This document shows positions 36,346 to 45,373 of a stretch of DNA of 64,000 nt, in pieces. The stretch comes from Clostridium thermosuccinogenes (lineage in GTDB: Bacteria; Bacillota; Clostridia; Acetivibrionales; DSM-5807), in the NCBI RefSeq assembly GCF_002896855.1, contig NZ_CP021850.1, positions 2,753,665-2,817,664 of the forward strand, in the 5' to 3' direction. The number at the start of each line of letters is the position of its first letter. Position 1 is the first letter of the stretch. A model generated the notes under the pieces. That model did not search any database. It had not been told where the DNA came from and saw nothing but the letters and a program-made list of their open reading frames with translations. A program made the position numbers and the translations under genes.

Positions 36346-37098
36346 CTACCCTTTCACATACTTCTCCATGATTTCGTCCGGCAGATAGATAACAAACTGA
36401 CAGAGAAGATCCCCACCCAAGGCTGAATGCAACACATCTCCCTCCAGCTTTGTATCGAGAGCCGCCTCCCAAAATACTTTAGTATGTCCCAAGCTGCAAT
36501 AACACATTGTTTTTGAAACCGTTTTTTCACTAATAATAGATTCTCGTGCAAACTGGCAATGGCACATATAATATCGTTTCATTCGAATATCTTCAGTTTT
36601 TAAAAAATCTATAAGCCTATATGGTATTGCAGTTGCAATGATTTTATTGCCAAACCGCTTACCATAAAAGAGGGTTTCAATACTTCTTGCATATTCAAGA
36701 GCTTCTTTATCGATCGGCTGATCATAAAACAGCTCATTGTATTCTACACAACGCTGAAGGTGCTCCATGGAATCGTTCAAAACTGCTTCAGCAAATCGAT
36801 CAATATCATTATACTGCAGAAACATTTCTCTGGTCCACTCAAAATCGCTATGCTTCAAGGCGTGCTTTACCTCTGAGAAAACGCGTTTAGCCGTTTTGCT
36901 GTCTGCCAATTGATCAAATTTCTCTAAAAGTGACCACATAGCAACACTTAATTGCTGATTATCCATGTCGCCATTTGGGCAATTATCACTTGTTATCTTG
37001 TTCCAGGTGTCGCTGCCCAAAGCGCAATCAATCTCTTCCTTCATGCGGTCTATAATGCGCTGATTTTCCGGGTCTTTAACATGATTCTCTTTATCCAT
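36346..37098 (-). CDS. Hypothetical Cys-containing cytosolic protein
   Basis: 250 residues, no signal or membrane segment, mostly helical. A late block CHCQFARESI, then MCYCSLGHTKVFWEAAL, contains two Cys-x-Cys pairs and a His. This is reminiscent of DUF6144/L-2-amino-thiazoline-carboxylate-hydrolase-like proteins, but I am not certain of the family. The start ATG has GGGGG 8 bases ahead. It stands alone, convergent with the stalk-domain gene. A metal or cofactor site in the Cys block is an inference. Confidence 0.72.
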   Translation of the reverse strand: MDKENHVKDPENQRIIDRMKEEIDCALGSDTWNKITSDNCPNGDMDNQQLSVAMWSLLEKFDQLADSKTAKRVFSEVKHALKHSDFEWTREMFLQYNDIDRFAEAVLNDSMEHLQRCVEYNELFYDQPIDKEALEYARSIETLFYGKRFGNKIIATAIPYRLIDFLKTEDIRMKRYYMCHCQFARESIISEKTVSKTMCYCSLGHTKVFWEAALDTKLEGDVLHSALGGDLLCQFVIYLPDEIMEKYVKG

Positions 37099-37467
37099 TA
37101 CAACAACCCCCTAAATGTGTTAAAAGAATAATTTTAAGTTCATGAGTTATACAAGTATTCATCATCGTTTACAACTAATTAATTTAATGTTATATTTTGT
37201 TAATGTATATGTCAAGTAAAATCGAAAAGCATCTTAAACTGAAAATTTTAAAAACAAAAGTCGTGAAATTTCATGGCAAACCAATTTCCTTGGCATAGAA
37301 GTTGAACAAAAACACAAACACTAATAAAAAACAATCTTCTTCATATACTCCTCCATTTTTGTTGTATTTTGTATTATTTCATACTATTATACTAATATTT
37401 TCAAGTTTTTACCTAATGAAAGCATTGTGTCTGCTTACTGGCATTAATTGATTGCAGTTACATACAG
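37099..37467. other. Non-coding gap
   Basis: About 370 AT-rich bases between two leftward genes: the 3' end of the exporter unit and the promoter area of the gene at 36346. I see no hairpin with a T-run and no small gene with a ribosome site. Confidence 0.4.
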
Positions 37468-39270
37468 CTATGATCCGGCAATAGCGGAACAGCATCCGAT
37501 GGGATTTGAAGGCATTGCATACCAGCTTTCTTGGATCTTATACATTTCAGCATATATACCATTTTTTTGCATAAGCTCATCATGGGTTCCCTGCTCTGCT
37601 ACCTTTCCCTTATCAAACACAATAATCCGGTCAGCTCGTTTGGCAAATCCCAAGCGGTGTGATATGAACAAAACAGTTTTGTCCCCTGAAATTTTATATA
37701 TCATATCATATATTTCAATTTCAGATATAGGATCGAGATATGCCGTAGGTTCATCCAATATCCATATTGTTGCATTAGGATTGGCTAAGAGCCTGGCAAT
37801 AGCCAGCCGCTGCCACTGACCTTTTGACAATTCTATGCCCTTGCTAAGCTGCCCTAACTGGGTATCTATGCCGTTTTCCAATTTTAGAACGACGTCCTTC
37901 AGCCCTACCTTTTCAAGTATGGACATAATTTCTTCATCGGAAAACTCATGTCCCACATAACCTGCCTCTATGTTTTCCCTGATGGTCATCTGATATTGGG
38001 CAAAGTCTTGTAATATACAGGATATTGAATTTTGCAAATTTACCGGTTTCGTGCCATCTGTTATATTCCCCTCATATCTATCCGTAAGCGCCATCAGTAA
38101 ATTTGTGCATGTTGTCTTTCCACTGCCATTATGTCCTACTATAGCTATTTTTTCACCTTCTTTAATGCATAAATCCAACTGATCCAATGCTTTGACTCTA
38201 GCCTGAGGATAGGTATATGTTACTTTATTAAGATGAACGTTCCCTCTGTATGGGAGTACACTTGTGATAGTATCATTTTCATAGCTCATAACTTCTTCAT
38301 AAGCTTTAATGAATACACTTTCAATTCTGTTGTTTGTGATATTATTCTGTATGTTAAGACATGTGTTGATGATATTGTTGAATAAAGCATTTGCCATGAT
38401 CAGAAAACCGATTTCGTGGATTCCTGCCACAATTTCAAAACCTATAAAAATCATCATGGTCATATAGGGTAAATTGAATATTAATCTCGCGGTCTGAAGG
38501 GTTATTTCATGTTTTCCGAATATTTTCAGCTTGATTTTATGTTCACTGTCATAGCACTTTTCCCACAAATCACCAGCATAATTGAACAGCCTATTGAATT
38601 TATATTCCTGATGGGTTATTTTATCTCCTGAGAAATTGAAAAAATATTTCTGTCTATGGCTGTAACTTTGGATTTCCTCCCATAAGCGGCCAAGCTGGCT
38701 GAACATCTTGCCTGCAATTACCAGATTGAAAATAATGACCAGTATAAAATAGATGATTACTGCGAAGATATTGATTTGAGACAAGTAATAGGCATATATT
38801 GCTGCCATTGGTACAACAGTGATGTAGAAAATTATGGAATTAACCATGTTTTTTATGGTCTTTAAAGAATGATTCCTGACTTCATGAATTTTAATAAAGG
38901 TTTCATTATTCTCATAATACTCCCATTTGATGCTGCCAAGCTTATCATTCAATGTACCTTCAAAATGATATGTGATATCAAGCATAAGCCTGTTGTTTAA
39001 CATTTGCTTTATTAACCCAAGACTATTAAAAATCAAAGTAGCGAATGTAAATGCCAAAATACCGAAAATTACTGCATTATAATCCGTCTTTCCGGTAAAT
39101 AGATTATACGCAGAATTCGTTATATATTCCGCAAAAGCTAAATCAACAAAAGTGCTTGCACACATAGCAATGTTCACAATCATCAATAGTATGTATGCTT
39201 TTTTATTCGATTTGAGTGCAATCATATTGGAACGCTTTAATGCTTCAAGCATAGATTTTTTCTCTCTCAT
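37468..39270 (-). CDS. ABC exporter half-transporter (second subunit)
   Basis: About 600 residues: an N-terminal membrane domain with about six helices (roughly residues 20-310) fused to a nucleotide-binding domain. Walker A is GHNGSGKTTCTNLL, Walker B IWILDEPTAYLDP and the switch is FISHRLGF. The signature reads LSKGQWQR, so the second signature glycine is Lys. ATG 39268-39270 is preferred because GGAGGAG lies 7 bases upstream; it overlaps the partner gene by 26 bases. With the partner it should form a heterodimeric exporter with one weaker ATP site. Substrate unknown; no peptide precursor gene is seen nearby. Confidence 0.9.
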   Translation of the reverse strand: MREKKSMLEALKRSNMIALKSNKKAYILLMIVNIAMCASTFVDLAFAEYITNSAYNLFTGKTDYNAVIFGILAFTFATLIFNSLGLIKQMLNNRLMLDITYHFEGTLNDKLGSIKWEYYENNETFIKIHEVRNHSLKTIKNMVNSIIFYITVVPMAAIYAYYLSQINIFAVIIYFILVIIFNLVIAGKMFSQLGRLWEEIQSYSHRQKYFFNFSGDKITHQEYKFNRLFNYAGDLWEKCYDSEHKIKLKIFGKHEITLQTARLIFNLPYMTMMIFIGFEIVAGIHEIGFLIMANALFNNIINTCLNIQNNITNNRIESVFIKAYEEVMSYENDTITSVLPYRGNVHLNKVTYTYPQARVKALDQLDLCIKEGEKIAIVGHNGSGKTTCTNLLMALTDRYEGNITDGTKPVNLQNSISCILQDFAQYQMTIRENIEAGYVGHEFSDEEIMSILEKVGLKDVVLKLENGIDTQLGQLSKGIELSKGQWQRLAIARLLANPNATIWILDEPTAYLDPISEIEIYDMIYKISGDKTVLFISHRLGFAKRADRIIVFDKGKVAEQGTHDELMQKNGIYAEMYKIQESWYAMPSNPIGCCSAIAGS

Positions 39271-41089
39271 GTGCCGTCTCCTCCCTCGCATATAACTGCT
39301 GCTGTGACATAAAGATTTCATAATACTTGCCTTTTAAGGCCAGCAATTCTTCATGGGTGCCATCTTCGACTATATGTCCGTTATCCATAACGCAGATCCT
39401 GCTGCTAAGGCGGGCAAAGCCAATACGGTGGGAAATTAATATTGCAGTCTTGCCTTTTATAATGTCATCAAAATGCTCCAGTAACCTCATTTCTTCTATG
39501 GGATCAATAGAGGCAGTGGGCTCATCCAGTATCAATACTTCCGGTTCACCCATGTACGCCCTTGACAGTATTACCCTTTGCCACTGTCCCCCGCTCAAAT
39601 CCTGGCCGTTTGGATCGTATTCCTTGCCGAGTATTGTATCCACACCCTTTGGCAGGCCATCGATTATATATTCCAAATTGCCCTTCTTTATGGCTTTATT
39701 TATTTCTTCCTCATCACCAATCTTTTCGATCATACCTATACCTACATTATCCTTCAAGGATATACTGTACTTGGTGAAATCCTGAAAGCCGATTCCAAAA
39801 TATCTGTATAAATCCTCACGGCTAAGGTCTGATATGTCTTTCCCGTTTAGCTTAATCTTACCACTGTAATCCTCCAATAAGCCGCACATCAGTTTTAATA
39901 ACGTGCTTTTGCCGCTCCCGTTATATCCCAATATGCTGACAATCTCACCCCTTTTAATTTTAAGGTTGATATTCTCAACTGCATTACCTTTCTGTGAGGG
40001 GTACGAATATGTAACATTTTCGAACGTAATATTATCGAACAGGCCGTATTTCAAATTATCCGAAGAAGCTAAAAAGTTATTTCTATTCTTTATATTTCTT
40101 GCTTTACGGGGGTCAAAACCATCCACGAACTTATCATACTTATCTATATATAAAAAGCTCTGCATCACATCAGCAGATAGTATTTCCACGATTCCCATAA
40201 TGCTCCATGTTAGCCGCCACATCATCCTATATAAAAATACGAAATCCCCGACCGCTAAAACACCTTTTACTACCAAATATAAAAAATACAAAATGAGAAC
40301 GGTTGAGGTTATTTTTTCAACAATACTTGGGATATTGGATAACAGCAATGCCTGCTTTTCAAATTTATACTTTGAGTCCGAATAAGTTTTAAAGCTTTCA
40401 TGCCATTTATTCAGAAACTTATCTTTAAGCTTAAAAATTCTTAGCTCCTTAGCATGGTTTTTTTCGGACAACAGAGAACTATAATAAATTGCTCGTCTTT
40501 CATCATTTATGTATTTTTGGTCAACTTCAACGCGCTTTTTTGCTATGATATTATTTACAATGACTACAACAGCTGAAATGATTATAATGAGCAGCAATAT
40601 ATAAGGACTGAAATATGTAATCGTAACCATCGATATTATTAAACTGATTAAAGAAGAAAATAGCCTGTTAAAAATAACATTGTTTACTTGCGTAGTATTG
40701 TCAATGTTTTTCTTTACGAATTCGTAGTTATCATAGAACTCATTGTCATAAAAGCTATCCTGCTTTTCTTCATAGGCTCGGAGCATAAAATACTTTGAAA
40801 ACAGCCTTTTTGCTTTATTTGTGTATAAAGTAAACATAAGATTAATAAAATTATCTGTATTACCTCCGATAGTCATCATCAGAAAAAACAAAACAAAGGG
40901 CACCACTATATTGATATTTCTATTGCCTGTTTTCTGAGCATCCAATATGGCTTCGGTAGCATATTTCAACCCGAAGTCCGTTCCTAGCTGTGCCAATCTG
41001 AAGATAATTAGAATAATGATATTGAGAATGAACCATAAGGGCGATAGGGTTAGTGAGACTTTTATATAACTCCATGTTTTTTTAACCAT
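39245..41089 (-). CDS. ABC exporter half-transporter (first subunit)
   Basis: 614 residues: membrane domain (helices within about 15-310) and nucleotide-binding domain. Walker A GYNGSGKSTLLKLM, canonical signature LSGGQWQRVILSR, Walker B VLILDEPTASIDP and switch ISHRIGF. ATG with GGAGG 6 bases ahead. Forms a pair with the overlapping downstream gene. The family includes multidrug, lipid and peptide exporters, and nothing in the neighbourhood identifies the cargo. Confidence 0.92.
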   Translation of the reverse strand: MVKKTWSYIKVSLTLSPLWFILNIIILIIFRLAQLGTDFGLKYATEAILDAQKTGNRNINIVVPFVLFFLMMTIGGNTDNFINLMFTLYTNKAKRLFSKYFMLRAYEEKQDSFYDNEFYDNYEFVKKNIDNTTQVNNVIFNRLFSSLISLIISMVTITYFSPYILLLIIIISAVVVIVNNIIAKKRVEVDQKYINDERRAIYYSSLLSEKNHAKELRIFKLKDKFLNKWHESFKTYSDSKYKFEKQALLLSNIPSIVEKITSTVLILYFLYLVVKGVLAVGDFVFLYRMMWRLTWSIMGIVEILSADVMQSFLYIDKYDKFVDGFDPRKARNIKNRNNFLASSDNLKYGLFDNITFENVTYSYPSQKGNAVENINLKIKRGEIVSILGYNGSGKSTLLKLMCGLLEDYSGKIKLNGKDISDLSREDLYRYFGIGFQDFTKYSISLKDNVGIGMIEKIGDEEEINKAIKKGNLEYIIDGLPKGVDTILGKEYDPNGQDLSGGQWQRVILSRAYMGEPEVLILDEPTASIDPIEEMRLLEHFDDIIKGKTAILISHRIGFARLSSRICVMDNGHIVEDGTHEELLALKGKYYEIFMSQQQLYAREETAHEREKIYA

Positions 41090-41314
41090 GCGATACCTCC
41101 GGAATTAATGTCAAGCTAAAACCGAACAATAAACTCAGCCGTTAGCAATTAATTATACGAGGATATCTTTATTAATGTCTTATGCCTAATTAACAGTAGT
41201 ACAGGAAAACTTATACATACTGACTGCTTTTTGATATGACACACCATTGTCAGATATGTATGATATAATGAACATCATGAAAATTGGTAGACGAACTATG
41301 CTTTTACATTGTGA

Positions 41315-41479
41315 ATGTGTGGACATATTCTGGTATCAGGAGATATAAGTTATCTCAAATCTAATACGGATAAAGGATTTGAAAAGATATTTTCAGTTAA
41401 GCTGAATAGTGAAAATATGGATTTTCGTATTCAACAGATGAAAATCACAGGTAGCAAAAAGCAAACGGCCACTCAATAG
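41315..41479 (+). CDS. Possible small orphan reading frame
   Basis: 54 codons opening MCGHILVSGDISYLKSNTDK, protein-like, in the 490-base gap upstream of the exporter genes. No ribosome site precedes the ATG. It may be the tail of a lost gene rather than a real small protein. Not recognised. Confidence 0.25.
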   Translation: MCGHILVSGDISYLKSNTDKGFEKIFSVKLNSENMDFRIQQMKITGSKKQTATQ

Positions 41480-41577
41480 CAACTAAACACCTTTTTCAAG
41501 GATACTCTAGACAAGCCATTTGCTTTTCTTCACCGTCTTTCTTGTTTGAATTAATCATTCCACAGCAGAAACCCTAT

Positions 41578-42441
41578 TTATAATTTGGCAGTGCTGCCTT
41601 CATGCAGCAAAAATTCTAATATTTCATCTTTCAGGCCTACAAGCGTATGGCCTTTGTCCTGCAAAACTGTAACTTTTGCATTAGGCACGAGCTTCTTATA
41701 GCGTTGCGCAATCTTCATAGAGTGAAACATTATGTCTTTTCGCCCTACGAATAAAAGGGACGGCATGGTCACTCGCGACAGCTCGGCATCTGTAAAAAGC
41801 GGTATTTTCTCTCGTCTGAAATTGAAGTGTTTACCAATCAGTTTTTGATAATCCATTATGACCTGGGGTATGGGTTTTCCTCCATTCACTTTACGATACA
41901 GCCTCTCAATACCCTTTTCGCCCGACAGCAAGTAGAATAGAGATACATACGCAAATGAAGCTTTTAGAGCGCTAATGCCAGCCGGGCATAACAGAACAAG
42001 CTTATTAACCCTTTGGGGGTTGGCAATTGAAAACTTCAGCGCAAGCCAAGCCCCTAAGGAAATTCCAACTATACTGGCTTTTTGGATGGAAAGTCCCATA
42101 AATACATCGAGAAGCCAATTGTCAAAATCAGAGCCTTCAAAAGGCAGTTGTTTACCATCGCTTTTGCCAGGCTCACCTTGCAGATCAACAGCATATACTC
42201 TGTAATATTGGGAGTACTTTTCCATATCCTCAATCCACATGACTGAGTTAAAACCGCTTCCGTGAAGCAGTACCAAAGCAGGGGCATCTTTTTTGCCTGC
42301 CGCTATAACAAAAGCCTTTCCAAAGCGCGTGTCAACGTAGATTTGCTCATTGGGAATCCGCATGCTGCCAAGAAAAGTGTCATATATTTTGTATACGGCA
42401 TTCCGGCCTTCCATTGTTTTAAAAGCAAATGAATTTGTCAT
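41578..42441 (-). CDS. Alpha/beta hydrolase
   Basis: 287 residues, cytosolic. Oxyanion segment VLLHGSGFNSVMW, nucleophile elbow IVGISLGAWLALKF, acid region LLFVGRKDIMFHS and catalytic His in VLQDKGHTLVG. ATG 42439-42441 is chosen: AGGGGG lies about 9 bases upstream, while the ATG overlapping the PadR stop (42459) has no ribosome site. Co-transcribed with the upstream PadR-DUF4180 gene, so likely under the same palindrome. Substrate unknown. Confidence 0.87.
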   Translation of the reverse strand: MTNSFAFKTMEGRNAVYKIYDTFLGSMRIPNEQIYVDTRFGKAFVIAAGKKDAPALVLLHGSGFNSVMWIEDMEKYSQYYRVYAVDLQGEPGKSDGKQLPFEGSDFDNWLLDVFMGLSIQKASIVGISLGAWLALKFSIANPQRVNKLVLLCPAGISALKASFAYVSLFYLLSGEKGIERLYRKVNGGKPIPQVIMDYQKLIGKHFNFRREKIPLFTDAELSRVTMPSLLFVGRKDIMFHSMKIAQRYKKLVPNAKVTVLQDKGHTLVGLKDEILEFLLHEGSTAKL

Positions 42442-42455
42442 TTTAAAATACCCCC

Positions 42456-43415
42456 TCATGCTAATAGCCAGCTTAAGGCATCTTCCGAATTGGTAAATAT
42501 GCGGAATGTATTGTTTCTGGTATTAAGCTCTGAAACCATTTCCTTAAACCGCTCAGGATAATTCTGCTCTCCTTTAATAATTACAGCCACTTTAATATAG
42601 TTGCCAAACTTCTGTAATACTGCACCGGCAAGACCCGTCCTCAACTTCACAAAATCATCTGAAAAGTTGTCACCTTCCATAAGCACTGCGTAGGTGTCGT
42701 GTTCAAAGCAAAGAGTAATAATGTCATGTGCCTCTTGCTCACTTTGAATCAAAGGTTCTTTGCTTGTAAGATAAAGATATTTCTTACCACTGGTTTCCAT
42801 TACTTGATAGTTCATTGTTAATCCCACCTCATTGTTTTCTTTTTTCATGGCAGCTTCTGTCGGTATATTTCTCTCATCCGGCAGTGTTGCGATGTACTCT
42901 TTCACCTTTTGAACCCATTTAAGTTCACTGGAATAAAAGTTCATGATATTTTCTCGTATCAAATCTAAGAACACATTTTTTCCGGAAGCCTCTTGTTCAG
43001 CAAAATAGCATTTATCGAGCTCTTTTTCAGACAGAACTGCTTGCATCTTAATTGCATCAGCATATGAAGCCAGCATGCTTTCCAAATCACTACGCTTTAA
43101 TAGGTTGGCAAAAGCGAGCTTAATCAAAATCTGCTTTTGGAATACTGGCTCATCGGTATCGGAAAGCAGCCAGCTTTTTAGCTCTTTTATGCCATCATCG
43201 GTGATGGTGTAGATATTTTTTGACGGTGCGCCTTCTTGATGTTGTACCTCTTTGGTAACTAAACCTTTGTCCAATAATTCAGCAACTGCTTTATATATCT
43301 GGTTGTTATTTCCGGACCAATGCATAAAAGGTGTACTCTGTATAATTTTTTTTATTTCATATCCGGTCAATGGTTCTCGGTTTAAAAGCCCCAGAATCAC
43401 ATGGTTTAATGACAT
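42456..43415 (-). CDS. PadR-family regulator fused to DUF4180
   Basis: 319 residues. An N-terminal PadR winged helix (MSLNHVILGLLNREPLTGYE, then NNQIYKAVAELLDKGLVTKE) with its C-terminal dimerisation helices runs to about 185. A DUF4180 domain starts near 200 (TMNYQVMETSGKKYLYL, then VLMEGDNFSDDFVKLRTGLA and RIFTNSEDALSWL). DUF4180 usually occurs alone; here it is fused in frame to the regulator. ATG 43413-43415 has GGAGGG 7 bases ahead. The promoter lies inside an 18-bp palindrome, so autorepression is very likely. Confidence 0.88.
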   Translation of the reverse strand: MSLNHVILGLLNREPLTGYEIKKIIQSTPFMHWSGNNNQIYKAVAELLDKGLVTKEVQHQEGAPSKNIYTITDDGIKELKSWLLSDTDEPVFQKQILIKLAFANLLKRSDLESMLASYADAIKMQAVLSEKELDKCYFAEQEASGKNVFLDLIRENIMNFYSSELKWVQKVKEYIATLPDERNIPTEAAMKKENNEVGLTMNYQVMETSGKKYLYLTSKEPLIQSEQEAHDIITLCFEHDTYAVLMEGDNFSDDFVKLRTGLAGAVLQKFGNYIKVAVIIKGEQNYPERFKEMVSELNTRNNTFRIFTNSEDALSWLLA

Positions 43416-43434
43416 ATTAATTCCCTCCATAGAT

Positions 43435-43484
43435 TTTCTCTCGTAACATATGTTAATACTATCATATGTTACGAGAGAAATCAA
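43435..43484 (-). promoter_or_regulatory. PadR promoter embedded in an 18-bp perfect palindrome
   Basis: TTTCTCTCGTAACATATG (43435-43452) and its exact reverse complement (43463-43480) flank a 10-base spacer. The minus-strand promoter TTGATT (43479-43484), 17 bases, TAGTAT (43456-43461) overlaps it completely. The ATATGT...ACATAT half-sites resemble PadR ATGT-ACAT operators. Confidence 0.85.
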
Positions 43485-43557
43485 TAATATTTCTGATATT
43501 ATTTTGAAATACCTTCTATTGATTGAATGAGTTTTTCTACAATTATGAAAATACGCC

Positions 43558-43758
43558 TTATGCGGCAGGGATTGGGAGCATCATAAGATCCAATTCTGTA
43601 AAAAAATCAGAAAACATCCAAACGGATTTCAGTATTGCAAAAATATCTTCATTCTTTTTTAGCTTTGTCATTTCTACAGTTGTAAGCAAAGAAGCAATAC
43701 ACTCCCAATTATTATTGTTGGGAGGCATTGCCTCTTTATGGGTCAGAATTGTCTTGAC
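43558..43758 (-). pseudogene. Possible decayed reading frame after the GNAT gene
   Basis: Sixty-six codons (VKTILTHKEAMPPNNNNWEC onward to a stop) are open and protein-like, and the frame continues upstream past one stop. No start codon with ribosome site. It could be a remnant; not recognised. Confidence 0.3.
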
Positions 43759-43820
43759 TTACAATGTGTATAATTTCATTGAACGGATAGCTGAGTTCGG
43801 TTTAATGAAATGCATCGTTT

Positions 43821-44330
43821 TCATTTTAATCTTTTAACATACACATCATCTTTATTTCTTGCCTTGCATCCGGGAGCTTTGACATAACCATGTTTCAAAT
43901 AGAAGTGCTCTGCAGTATCCGTTGTCAAAATAGAGCTGTATATTCCTTGATCGCATAAGTACTGTTCGGTAATTTCCAGCAATTCGGAGCCATGCCTTTT
44001 ATTTCTGTGTTTTTCTGCTACCCAGAACTCACGAATAAAGCCATAGGTTTCTTCAAAAAACCAGCTTGTAAACACTATTGGCTTGAATTGAATGAATCCG
44101 ATGACCTCTTTATTTTCATCCAACCTGACAAAAGCCAAATTATCACCATCATCATTCATTTCCTTGAAAAGGCCGTCCCAGTCTTTTACTTTAATACCTA
44201 ACTCAGAAAAGTATTGCTTAAACGCATCCTGAAATATTGGATCTAAAAAGTCAGATATCAGCATATCGGAATAGCATCCCTTATCATTCTGACTTCCTTC
44301 AAAATAGTACATAAGTTTATACACCACCAT
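43821..44330 (-). CDS. GNAT-family N-acetyltransferase
   Basis: About 169 residues. The acetyl-CoA-binding part reads IREFWVAEKHRNKRHGSELL (motif A; RNKRHGS in place of the usual R/Q-x-x-G-x-G), followed by LTTDTAEHFYLKHGYVK (motif B). The start is taken at ATG 44330; ATG 44312 with GGTGG upstream is an equal candidate. It follows the AraC-GNAT fusion gene by about 30 bases on the same strand, so both belong to one transcript. Target molecule unknown. Confidence 0.8.
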   Translation of the reverse strand: MVVYKLMYYFEGSQNDKGCYSDMLISDFLDPIFQDAFKQYFSELGIKVKDWDGLFKEMNDDGDNLAFVRLDENKEVIGFIQFKPIVFTSWFFEETYGFIREFWVAEKHRNKRHGSELLEITEQYLCDQGIYSSILTTDTAEHFYLKHGYVKAPGCKARNKDDVYVKRLK

Positions 44331-44361
44331 AATAAAAATAATCAACCGATGTGATGACCAT

Positions 44362-45147
44362 CTATATAGACATTGCCAGATATACCCACCCTCCTGATTT
44401 CCAGGCTTCAGTAAAACCGAAATGCATAAAAGCTTTTGCACTTTCGCTCCCTTCGACTTGCGGGGAAATGAGGGTTGAAACATTAAGCATCCTACATTGG
44501 TTTTTCATTTCTTCGAGCAACTTTTCCATAATCTCATCTTCTACCCCGTTTGTCAGAACATAATTATTGTCAAACAGCACGCCTAGTGGAATCCAGAACG
44601 GTTTTACCATCGGCAATGACATAACTACCCTGCCATCCACTTGTGCGACGAGTTCTATGCCTTCTCTCCTGCTCAGCCTTTCTATTGCAGGAAGTATTTT
44701 TTCCTCCGTTATCTGTCGAGGAGTCATTGCACTGTATACATTTTCCCATAGATCCTGGACATCATCTTTACAAACAGGTCTGATTACAATTTTTGATTTT
44801 TCCATATCGATCTTTCCTTTCACAAACGACTTTTGCGCATGCTGCGCACATTGGACAGGAGTGCAACCATAAATGCTTGAAAAAGCCTTCGTAAAACCCG
44901 CATGAGTATCAAAGCCGTATTTCATAGCAGTATCACAAATATTTGCCCCGGCTTTTATCTCATCAGCTGCTGCAAAAATACGCTTTTCCCTGACATACTC
45001 CATTACAGTTTTGCCTGTAACTTCTTTGAACTTGCGGGCAAAGTGATATGATGAATATCCGACAAAACGCGCTAATTCATCAAGAGAAAACTCATCCCTT
45101 AGATGCTCATCAATAAATTCATATGCTTTGATTATTGCTTGCTCCAT
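44362..45147 (-). CDS. AraC-family regulator fused to a GNAT-like C-terminal domain
   Basis: 261 residues. The AraC helix-turn-helix pair occupies residues 5-105 (LDELARFVGYSSYHFARKFK, then AMKYGFDTHAGFTKAFSSIY). A C-terminal 140-residue part resembles a GNAT acetyltransferase fold (IVIRPVCKDDVQDLWENVYS at its start, AKAFMHFGFTEAWKSGGW at its end), but the acetyl-CoA loop is not clearly preserved, so it may only bind ligand. ATG with AAAGGAG ahead. Upstream is a 14-bp palindrome at the -10. Downstream is a true GNAT gene. Confidence 0.83.
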   Translation of the reverse strand: MEQAIIKAYEFIDEHLRDEFSLDELARFVGYSSYHFARKFKEVTGKTVMEYVREKRIFAAADEIKAGANICDTAMKYGFDTHAGFTKAFSSIYGCTPVQCAQHAQKSFVKGKIDMEKSKIVIRPVCKDDVQDLWENVYSAMTPRQITEEKILPAIERLSRREGIELVAQVDGRVVMSLPMVKPFWIPLGVLFDNNYVLTNGVEDEIMEKLLEEMKNQCRMLNVSTLISPQVEGSESAKAFMHFGFTEAWKSGGWVYLAMSI

Positions 45148-45169
45148 ATGTTTCTCCTTTCATGGAGAT

Positions 45170-45188
45170 TTACCGTACGGTAATTATA
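45170..45188 (-). promoter_or_regulatory. Palindromic operator adjoining the AraC-GNAT -10 element
   Basis: TTACCGTACGGTAA (45170-45183) is a perfect 14-bp palindrome of the kind bound by TetR-type repressors; TATAAT on the minus strand (45183-45188) touches it. The matching repressor is not adjacent. Confidence 0.6.
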
Positions 45189-45373
45189 TAGTACACGAAA
45201 AAAACTGATTTATCTTTTCCTTGATTGCTGTATTGCTAATGTCCAATATGCTATCTCAACCTTGGATTTTCTAATAAACATCTAACCTACTCTAAAGAAC
45301 ATGGACAGTACTAGAAGCAGTGATCCGGAAGATTCCGTATGATGCTTGACCAATGGTTTAAATAAAAGATACA

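Noticed and set aside
41090-41577. Peptide (bacteriocin/RiPP) precursor for the ABC exporter
   Set aside because: No short gene with a ribosome site and leader/core pattern on either strand, and no modification enzymes nearby.
43523-43837. 104-codon plus-strand frame
   Set aside because: No ribosome site; the minus strand in the same place looks more protein-like.
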